This document shows, piece by piece, positions 56,273 through 64,000 of a stretch of 64,000 nt of DNA. The DNA is taken from NCBI RefSeq assembly GCF_018294505.1, contig NC_057796.1, positions 189,499,597-189,563,596 of the forward strand, written 5' to 3'. A program made the position numbers and the translations under genes. Positions within the stretch are counted from its first letter, which is position 1. Every line of letters begins with the position of its first letter. A model generated the notes under the pieces. It saw nothing but the letters and a program-made list of their open reading frames with translations. It did no database searches and was not told where the DNA came from. Source of the DNA: Triticum aestivum (lineage: Eukaryota; Streptophyta; Magnoliopsida; Poales; Poaceae).

Positions 56273-56953
56273 CCGGGGCGGCGCGTGGCATAGATAATTG
56301 GATGGGGCTGAAATTTGGAGGAGTGTGATGATATGAGCACATTAAGGAGTGTGCAAAATTTAAACTCATTTGGAAACACCTAGCTAGTACTTCATTCACA
56401 ATGCCTTCTGTCTGACAGAAAGTTTGAAAAATTGTTGAAGAAGATTGGCTAGGCAAATAAAGTTTAATTTTTTCACGAGGCAATGATTTGGACATAAGAG
56501 AATGCCCAAAAGGTTTGGGAGCAATCAGGAAAGGATAGGTGGCACTTCCTTCACAGAAAGCCACACTGGACAGAAATGAAGAATAATTATTGGGGAACTA
56601 GGCTAGGACAGAAAAGTTTTGGCATATTTGAGCAACATATGACCCAAAGAAATTATGAGAATTAATTGGGATTTTTGGGAGTGACAGAAATATAGGTTGC
56701 TTCACAACCTAGGGCAGACAGGGTTATTCCTTTAATAGAAAAAGGAATATTCCTGAGAAAAGAATTTTAGGGTTTGGGCTAGAATGGAAATGGAATGATC
56801 TTGGGAAAGTTTTGAGAATGATGAGCCACATGGGAGGGGAATGAGGTTGATTTCCCAGGTGACAAGGCCACAGAACCACTCCAAAAAGAAAAACAGAGCA
56901 AAAACCAAATAAATCAAAAGAAAAAGAAAAGGGCCAAAAGCCAGTCTATTACA
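52982..56953 (-). mobile_element. Long gypsy LTR, minus strand (3' LTR of a deleted element)
   Basis: On the minus strand this starts TGTAATAGACTGGCTTTTGG after a purine run (AAGGGGGTAAGAGT) and ends GAATCGGGGTCCCGACA, giving TG...CA over about 3.97 kb. The first ~660 bases match 30596-31255. Then a different GC-rich promoter zone (55700-56220) with an AG microsatellite follows. The rest is non-coding, AT-rich, with repeated CCGGGCTGTAGCA-like words at 53250-53450. ORFs such as 55780-56379 on the minus strand come from the microsatellite and GC skew. Confidence 0.7.
56236..56270. repeat. (AG)17 microsatellite
   Basis: An uninterrupted AG run in the LTR marks the point where similarity to the related LTR at 31255 ends. 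Confidence 0.9.
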
Positions 56954-57263
56954 ACTCTTACCCCCTTAAAGAAATCTCGTCCTCGAGATTTGGTTGCTCA
57001 GGGAACAAGTATAACTTGAGGAGACCGTTTCCAACTCGGGTATCCATTTCCTTTATTTATTATTCCCCCAAGAATTTCAGATGATCAACTTACCTTGCTC
57101 TGGGTGGTTTGCTTCACATTTCCCAAATCCTGTCAGATTTTTGCTCATATACCAATTCCTTTTTACTGACGTTGATTTTCCATACCTGTGGTGATATCTA
57201 ATGGATCTGAGCATAGGTTTTCTTTTGGTCATGAAAACCTTTTTACTTCTGTCATGGGGTTGC
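56954..57263 (-). mobile_element. Remnant of internal 3' end of the deleted gypsy element
   Basis: This is an inverted match to 30270-30595, including the AAATCTCGAGGACGAGATTTC palindrome-like signature and the purine tract. At 57263 it is joined directly to LTR-like sequence, so nearly the whole internal region has been lost. Confidence 0.7.
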
Positions 57264-57999
57264 TTCAATTAAATCATAACATGGGCTACAAATAATCCAA
57301 TGGCAACACGTCATCCCCATAAACTGCAAAATATTAGTCCTAGAACTCCAAGCAATATCATGGCAATAACAAGATCAAAATAATACTTCGAGAAATGCCA
57401 TGAACAAGTCACAAGTAGCTAAATCAATATTTTAAACAAGTTCAAATAATTTAAACCATGTCACTTCATTTCAATCATGCAAATGGACGATGTGGCTTGC
57501 TTGGAGTGGAAGAAATCACCGGGATAAAGTGCGAGAAGCTCGCGGAAGGAATTGCCGTAAATCATTCTCTCTCGGAGGGGGCTGAATAAGGACAAGGGCA
57601 TAATGGTCATTTTTAGAATGTCAAAACATGGTGAAAATTATTCCATCGGAACGGGCTCGACGAAATGAACAAGTGGGCTTTGGATTCACCTGATTTGGAG
57701 CTACGGGCAAACAGATACAATTGTTTTTCTGCCAAGGACTTATTTGTAAGAAAATCCTCACAAACAGGCCCCTGAGTGGAAAAACAGAAAACGTATTTGG
57801 CCGAATACACTTTCGAGAAAGAGTGCGCATTCCTGGCTTAAGCCGCGCCGAAATACGCCTTCTGAACGGGAAAATGCATCCTCGTGGATGTGCTGCCACT
57901 TATCCACCATGGCAGTGGCGGGGCCGAAGGCTGGGTCAATGACACGTGGGGCCCGCCGCATCTTCTTCCTTCTCCCATGCCTCCTTCTTCTTCCCCCGC
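57264..57999 (-). mobile_element. LTR fragment, minus strand
   Basis: The segment 57264-57900 matches 45760-45150 inverted (TCGTCGAGCCCGTTC, CATTTGCATGATTG, CAAGTAGCTAAA and neighbours), so it is part of the same LTR family as 44173-47278. It should be the 5' LTR side of the deleted minus-strand element. At 57999 the Tat element begins. Confidence 0.65.
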
Positions 58000-58479
58000 T
58001 GTCAGTGTCAAAACCGGCGGATCTCAGGTAGGGGGTCCCGAACTGTGCGTCTAGGATCGATGGTAACAGGAGACGGGGGACACGATGTTTACCCAGGTTC
58101 GGGCCCTCTCTATGGAGGTAATACCCTACTTCCTGCTTGATTGATCTTGATGAATATGAGTGTTACAAGAGTTGATCTACCATGAGATCGTAATGGCTAA
58201 ACCCTAGAAGTCTAGCCTATGTGAATATGGTAATGAGTATCTGCCTATCCGGACTACGCTCTCCGGTTTATATAGATACCGGAGAGATCTAGGGTAACAT
58301 GGAGTCGGTTACATCAGAGGGAATCTACATAGTTGGTTGCCATGCTTGCCTTCCACGCCAAGTAGAGTCCAATCCGGACACGGGTACAACCTTCGGTCTT
58401 CATGTCTTCACAGCCCATCAGTCCGGCCCACAGATAACAGGTCGGACGCCCGAGGACCCCTTAGTCCAGGACTCCCTCA
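58000..58479 (-). mobile_element. 3' LTR of the minus-strand Tat element
   Basis: On the minus strand it starts TGAGGGAGTCCTGG, right after the purine run GGTTCGGGGGCTAT, and ends GTTTTGACACTGACA, 480 bases in all. A minus-strand TATA box TATATAAA is at 58267-58274. This short LTR is typical of one Triticeae Tat group. Confidence 0.85.
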
Positions 58480-58782
58480 ATAGCCCCCGAACCAGGCTTC
58501 AACGACGAGGTGTTCGGCGCGTAGATTGTCTTCGGTGTTGCAAGGCGGGTTCCTTCTCCAAGTGATATATTCGGCCGTTGATCCAATATCTCTCCCCTCG
58601 GCTTCTGTGCGCTCATAACTTCATCTTCCACGTGTCGAGCGAATGCGGAAAGTCAAGGTATTTTTGCAAATAGCACCGCGTCCACGCAAGGCAGAACGCC
58701 TATTTAAAGATACTGGATCTTAGATCCACGCGACACTGCGCCGAGAAAATCCCCGGAGACTGCCAGGAGAAACCATGCCATC

Positions 58783-61580
58783 ATGGCTAGCATTCCCAGC
58801 TCCTCCTCCTGCTCTAGCCGAATGAAAAGCGAGTGGGAGAAGTGCTCCATGACTCATAGTCAACTAGCAAAGTTGTAAACGCAGGGATTTCTTCCTCCCA
58901 CGGATCTGGTCCCTGTCCGAGCAGGGTTGGCCTCCTTCATTGGCGTGACTCAGGCAGAGGACTTCCCGAATCCATCTGGGGGAGCGAGTGTGCTTTGTCC
59001 CCTACCTGCTAAGAGGCGTTGGATTTCCCGTCCATCCGTTCCTCCGAGGGCTTCTGGAATATTATGGCCTCCAGCTGCACAACTTCACTCCCGCCTCTAT
59101 CCTGCACATCGTAGGTTATGTCACTCTATGCGAGTTATTTCTGCGTGTTGAAGCCCATTTTGAATTGTGGAGAAAATTGTTCTATCTTGTCCCGCGCAAT
59201 CACGAGAGGTCAATATTTGAAGTGGGCGGAGCCGAAGTGTGGCGCATCGCCGATACCGGATACCTGTCCGGCACACCAAGGAGGGCAGCAAAGGAATGGC
59301 CTTCCGAATGGTTCTACATCGAGGACGTTGGACTTCCCGACCCAGTTCGAAAGGGTCTGCCTGAATTTGCAAGCGTTCCGCTAAAGAAACGCCATAGTTG
59401 GCGTCCCCGGAGCCTTGAAGAGGATGACAGTGCAGAGGTTCGTCAGCTCCTGGGCAAGATCAAGACACCCGCCCAGTCCGGATTAACAATGGTTGAGGTA
59501 TTGGCAATCTCCATAGTGCGAGGGGTTCAGCCGCTTCAATATAGAGGGCTCCCAATGTGGCATTACAATGGGGAGGACGACGCCTCCCGCTGTGGTTGGA
59601 AGGGTCCGGACACCCCTGCCGCTCTAGCCAAGATACTGGCCGAGCTGTTCAAAGGGGAGGAAGAGGAATTTCTTCGCATCAATCGCAGAGACGGATATTC
59701 TATGTATAATCCTCCCAGTTGGGTAAGCCCCAATCCTTCTGCTCTACTCATTCTGCCTCCCGGATTACCTTTGACAAATTTCTAATCCGCTTATGTCAGC
59801 ATTGGCAAAAAATCACCGAGGGGTTGCACAGCCCCGCCCCACAGCCTGAGAACCACAACCGGGAGCTGGATCCTGGGTTCGAAGAAGATCCAAATATATT
59901 CCTGGTACTCGCGGAAGGGGTGTTTTACCAGGCGAGCTACGATGGCACGGAAGTAGCCATCATCGCGGATTACCCTAGTCTTATTCCTGCTTCCCACGTA
60001 AGTCATCAAGAGAAAATCTCACTCGAAAGAGCTTCCTCGCACTGCCTCACCCATCGCACTGTCTTGTGCTCCACAGGGGAGGCGTTCGGTGCGCCACACT
60101 ACTCCGGGGGCGGCTCCAAAGAGAGCGGCTCCGGCGCCGAGCAAGGCTTCTAAAAGGAAGGTCAGTGAAGACACGACCGGTCCCTCGTCAAAGAGGTAAG
60201 GATTTGAAGGTATACTTTAGTAGTCACATCAAACTGTAACTTGCACGTTTGTTTGGTACCAGGAAAAAGGTTCACCGGACTATGTCCGGGGGTCCGGCCG
60301 GCCGTACTCCCGGCGCTCGGGATTTAGGCCCCGTCGGCGAGACGGGAGCTGACATGGGAACAATGCCGGGCTGTCCTTCGGCCAAGGGTTCGGAGAATAT
60401 GTCCGTTACCAACTCGGAAGTGGAGAGCGCCATGAATCATCGGCGTTGTAGGGCTGTTTTACAAGACCTTGAGTTCTCGGAAGAGGCATTCAATGCTTTC
60501 AGCTCGGCTGATGCATACATCTGATCTGCTCGAAACGGGCTTAGTAGAGCCACAAAGCAACATTTAACAGACATTTGGGTAAGTTTTATTTGTCCGAATA
60601 GGATAGCCATATGCCAGTAGCCCCCGGGACTGAAAGCAGTTGGTACAACTGATTTCAGGACCGTTGTATCACTAGGTTCTTACAGAGAAGAACAACCTGC
60701 TAACCCAAGAGCTGGAACAGTGTCGGGCGCGGCTAAATGCTGCTACCACCAAACTGGAAGACTTCAAGAAGCTGTCCACTGGTAACGTTCCCCTCCATTG
60801 AGGAACAATAATTGTATACCAACTGTGCTAATACTGCCACTGATCGCATAATAGGGTCGCCTGATCAACTTAAAAAGAAGTTGAAGATTTCCCAAGAGGG
60901 AGAAAGAGAGGCAAAGAGGCAACACGCCGCACGCGAGCGTGTGCTGACCTGCGTCAGGGACGAGAAAAACAAGCTATAGGATTCCAACACTATGTTGGGT
61001 GAAGAGTTGAAAGATCTGCGGGCCCAGCTAGCCGACTCCGTGAAGGAGAACAAGAAGTTGCGGGGCGGTATATTCAGTATGTTTCCGAACTCCTTTTTTT
61101 AGTAGTTCGGAGATAAATGGAACTGATATAGCTATGTTTGCAGGTATATTGACGGGCCGTCCTGAAGAGGAGGTGTCCGGATCAGCAAGTGATCTGCTGC
61201 AAAGACTGTCGCAAGTGCACGAGCATGCTCGGCTGGCCATGCGGAGTGTTGCCAAGGCCTTATGGCCATCCGCCTCCCCTCCAGGAAGTTTGAAAGAGCT
61301 TGTAGAGCTGTTCAAGGGAGCGCGGCGGCGTATCCGATTATGGAAGATATCGGCCTGCCGAGAGGGTGCGCGAGAGGCCTGGGCCATGGTGAAAACGCGA
61401 TATACCAAGCTGAATCCTAGTCACATGGCCCGGGTTGGACCATTAGGGCCAAATGGGGAAGAAATTCCCGTTGGTTTAGTATATGACCAAGTAGAGGTGG
61501 CTGCCAAATATTCCCAACAGGATTGTAAGTTAGACTGCCTGTTAGATGGTATAGAGGGGGAAGTGTTTGAGTCCAAGTGA
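58783..61580 (+). pseudogene. Seven-exon antisense accessory gene of a Tat element (PF04195-like)
   Basis: The gene runs opposite to pol. Exons 58783-59722, 59800-59997, 60077-60195, 60263-60578, 60676-60781, 60855-61076 and 61144-61580 join at GT-AG sites with matching phases throughout. Exon 1 encodes a segment like the Pfam family named putative gypsy type transposon (PF04195): VCFVPYLLRGVGFPVHPFLR, LLEYYGLQLHNFTP, VGYVTLCELFLRVEAHFELW. Exons 3-4 are basic and Pro/Ala/Ser-rich, with likely nuclear signals (SKASKRK). Exons 5-6 form coiled coils (LTQELEQCRARLNAATTKLE). Exon 7 is helical. Lesions: TAA at 58876-58878, a +1 frameshift near 58980, TGA at 60522-60524 and TAG at 60977-60979. The function of this family is unknown. 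The intact form would be about 780 residues. Confidence 0.75.
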
Positions 61581-62391
61581 CTATGTACTTTCCTCACCAT
61601 GTGGAATTATAGCTGAATTGTATATCATTTGTCATGGCAGACCTTTTCGCTTCAACCTCCGGACCCGAAGGTGCGGAGTGTTTCTGAATACCGTCACGGC
61701 CGAATAGGCCGGGGTATGCGTGGAAAACTAAGCGTAGGGGTCATAGTTGCTTGAACAGACAAGTCGTATCCGGCTAGTTTTGTTATATTACATTGAGATT
61801 GTAAGAAACATCTTCCAGGGAGAATAGTTTCGTTAAGGGTTCCTTTCCCTGGGTGTGCATGCATTAGTAGACATGTCCGAATTGTGATGTGAAAATCACA
61901 GTGTGTATAGCTTCTGGGGGTTCACAATAGAGTGAGTGCAAAAAACATTTTTCATCCACCGACCGAATAATCCCTTAAGAACGCTAGCTTTCGGCTTCAC
62001 CCAGTCTGAGGTACACATCTGGATGACCCGGCAGTAACAATCGCAGAGGTGCTCCCTTTACCACCTAGCCGAACAATCCGGAATGTAGGGGTAAGCACAG
62101 GAGCCAGGCAACCCAGCTTGGCCAAAACTTAAGTCATATCGATGCATATAATGGTGAAGAAAAGACATACAGGAAAAACGCATATGTGTGATGAGCTTGA
62201 CGCTCGGAAAATAATATTAACAAGCTTCTGTTAAAGAAGCCCCCAGGTATAATGGGTGTACATATGTAAAGATGTGTACGTCAGCAGTGTTCGATCAAGC
62301 TGAATGAGAGCTTTAAAGCGAAAAAATGTGTAAAAGAGAGAAAAAGTAATGGAAACTATAGGGGAGAAGGAGACTAACAAAGAGTTCGGCG
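61581..62391. mobile_element. Spacer between antisense gene and pol in the Tat element
   Basis: This is non-coding AT-rich sequence between the ends of two convergent genes. It should hold their 3' UTRs. I see no ORF, hairpin or repeat worth calling. Confidence 0.5.
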
Positions 62392-62862
62392 CTAGGCATA
62401 GAACCTTCGGAGTCTGGCCGCGTTCCAGGGGTTCGGCTCTAGGCGATTGTCTGATGCGTCACGAAGACGGTACGCTCCTCCGGTAAGAACTTCGTCAATT
62501 ATGAAGGGACCCTCCCATTTGGGCTTGAGTTTGTCCTTTTTCTTCTCTGGCAAGCATAGAACGAGTTCGCCAACATTGTAAGTCTTGGCCCGTACTTCTC
62601 TGCTTTCATATCTTCGAGCCAGCTGTTGATAAAATGCTGAACGAGCTTTGGCGACGTCGCGCTCCTCCTCCAGGGCATCTAGGCTGTCCTGCTGATCCAA
62701 CTCGGCCTCTTTCTCATTGTACATACGTACTCGAGGTGAGTCATGTATAATATCGCAGGGCAATACAGCCTCTGCACCGTACACCATGAAGAAAGGTGTG
62801 TATCCGGTAGTACGGTTGGGCATGGTCCGCAGCCCCCAGAGTACGGAGTCGAGCTCCTCGAC
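62392..62862 (-). pseudogene. pol: Integrase C-terminal part of the minus-strand Tat element
   Basis: The frame begins after a TAG at 62863-62865 and runs to the stop at 62392. It contains VEELDSVLWGLRTMP, TGYTPFFMVYGAEAVLP, a charged helix (LEEERDVAKARSAFYQQLAR) and the SH3-like C-terminus (VGELVLCLPEKKKDKLKPKW, EGPFIIDEV, ending NPWNAARLRRFYA). It is the direct continuation of the integrase core, separated by a frame change near 62870 and the TAG. Confidence 0.85.
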
Positions 62863-62865
62863 CTA

Positions 62866-63998
62866 GTGTTTGTCTGATTCTTCAAAGACCGCAGTAGCCT
62901 GGATTTGATGCCGCTCATAATAAGACCATTGGCTCGCTCGACTTGACCATTCGTTTGCGGGTGCTTGACAGAGGCGTAATCGAGCTTAATGCCCAGATTA
63001 GCACACCAGGTTTTCACCTCATCGGCTGTGAAATTGGAATCGTTATCAGTGATGACGCTGTGCGGGACACCATAACGGTGCACCACATCGGATATAAATG
63101 CAATCACCGGTTCGGACTCGGCCGTTTTAACTGGTCCAGCCTCTATCCACTTGGTGAATTTGTCCACCATGACCAGCAGATATTTTTTCTTATGGCTTCC
63201 CCCTTTAAGGGGTCCAACCATGTCTAAGCCCCGGACCGCAAAGGGCCATGTAATGGGGATTGTTTGTAGGGCGATTGGGGGCATATGGCTTTGGTTGGCG
63301 AAGAGTTGGCATCCAATGCAGCACTGGATGAGGTCCTGTGCGTCTCTCCGGGCCGTAGGCCAATAAAATCCTGTCCGGAAGGCCTTGATGACAAGTGCCC
63401 GGGCTGCGGCGTGGTGCCCACCGAGACCGGCGTGAATTTCTGCCAAGAGTTGCCGCCCCTCCTCCTCGGAGATACACCTTTGAAGGACTCCGGTAGTGCT
63501 TTTCTTGTAGAGCTCTCCTTCGTGAACTTTATAGGCCTTCGAACGCCGAACAATGCGGCGAGCCTCGTTCTGATCTTCTAGGAGCTCTTTCTTATTAAAG
63601 TAGGCCAAGAATGGTTCGGTCCACGGGGCAATTACCGCCATGATGAGGTGGGCCGATGGTGTTATTTCAGTGGCTGAGCCTCCGATTATATCGGCGTGTT
63701 CGATATCTATGTTTGTGTTCGGAACGGAACTGTCGTTGTTGTCTCCCCCTTGCCACACCACGAATGGCTTAAAGAGCCTTTCGAGGAAGATGTTAGGTGG
63801 GACAGGGTCACGCTTAGCGCCGATGCGAGCAAGGACGTCTGCCGCCTGATTACTTTCGCGGGCGACGTGATGAAATTCGAGCCCCTCGAACCGAGCCGAC
63901 ATCTTTAAGATGGCATTGCGATAAGCTGCCATCTTTGGATCTTTGGCATCAAAGTCTCCATTAATTTGGGATATTGCGAGGTTTGAGTCCCCGCGCAC
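62866..63998 (-). pseudogene. pol: Second RNase H (part) and integrase of the minus-strand Tat element
   Basis: The frame enters from the right edge and is coding for about 374 residues until a frame change near 62875. Residues 1-62 are the end of the archaeal-type RNase H (MRGDSNLAISQINGDF, then HVARESNQAADVLARIG). The integrase zinc finger has His189, His195, Cys227 and Cys230. The core shows D259 (GLDMVG), D318 (SVITDNDSNF) and E354 (QVERANG) with correct D,D-35-E spacing. DNDSNF replaces the usual DNGSQF. The protein would catalyse insertion of the retroelement DNA, but the frame breaks after the core. Confidence 0.92.
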
Positions 63999-64000
63999 CT

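Larger units (their letters stand above)
58000..64000 (-). mobile_element. Tat-clade Ty3/gypsy retrotransposon, minus strand, runs off the window
   Basis: Read on the minus strand, pol (RNase H and integrase) enters at the right edge and ends at 62392. It is followed by a region holding an antisense accessory gene (58783-61580) and then the 3' LTR (58479-58000). A second archaeal-type RNase H and the long pol-to-LTR region identify the Tat clade. The 5' LTR, gag and RT lie beyond the window. The five bases left of it are CCCGC, and the matching TSD cannot be seen. Confidence 0.88.

Noticed and set aside
55780..56379. 199-codon minus-strand ORF with a Ser-Leu run
   Set aside because: The Ser-Leu run is the translated AG microsatellite and the rest is GC skew in an LTR.

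Overview
This window looks like an intergenic transposon nest from a large grass genome, most probably Triticeae (wheat, Aegilops or barley type). The basis is the density of long Ty3/gypsy LTRs nested inside each other, CACTA elements with TNN target duplications and subterminal arrays, grass-like GC-rich LTR promoters, and several repeat families whose sequence I recognise from Triticeae. Family names are from memory and tentative. I found no convincing free-standing host gene, no rRNA, no functional tRNA and no CRISPR. Every substantial reading frame I could assign belongs to, or is carried by, a mobile element.

Layout from left to right. 1-798: GC-rich LTR segment cut by the window edge. 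799-4047: LTR, tRNA-Asp primer site and acidic ORF of a non-autonomous Athila-like element. 4048-8546: long gypsy LTR, itself hit by a PIF/Harbinger-like element (4670-5738, TSD CTA). 8547-10881: one end of a Jorge-like CACTA element. 10886-16916: 5'-truncated Tat-clade gypsy element with pol and, on the opposite strand, an ORF with a B3-like domain. 16917-27449: a gypsy-like element of uncertain family carrying unusual acidic and Cys/His-rich ORFs, split by a complete CACTA element (19541-24388, TSD AAG) that carries a nearly perfect three-exon B3-domain gene. 27455-31965: internal region and LTR start of another gypsy element. 31966-44172: a complete Tekay-like chromovirus with 3.5 kb LTRs and a decayed gag-pol ending in a chromodomain. 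44173-47278: the rest of the interrupted LTR. 47279-52981: Athila-like fragments in both orientations. 52982-57999: an inverted, internally deleted relative of the element at 27531. 58000-64000: a second Tat-clade element on the minus strand, running off the right edge, with a seven-exon accessory gene on its antisense strand.

How the parts relate: the gag, protease, RT, RNase H and integrase modules are ordinary retrotransposition machinery, now broken by stops and frameshifts. The interest lies in the cargo. Two Tat elements each carry an accessory gene antisense to pol between integrase and the 3' LTR, one B3-like and one resembling the Pfam family called putative gypsy type transposon (PF04195). 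An unrelated CACTA element carries another B3 gene. Antisense placement lets introns survive the RNA stage of retrotransposition, and the seven-exon gene fits that idea well.
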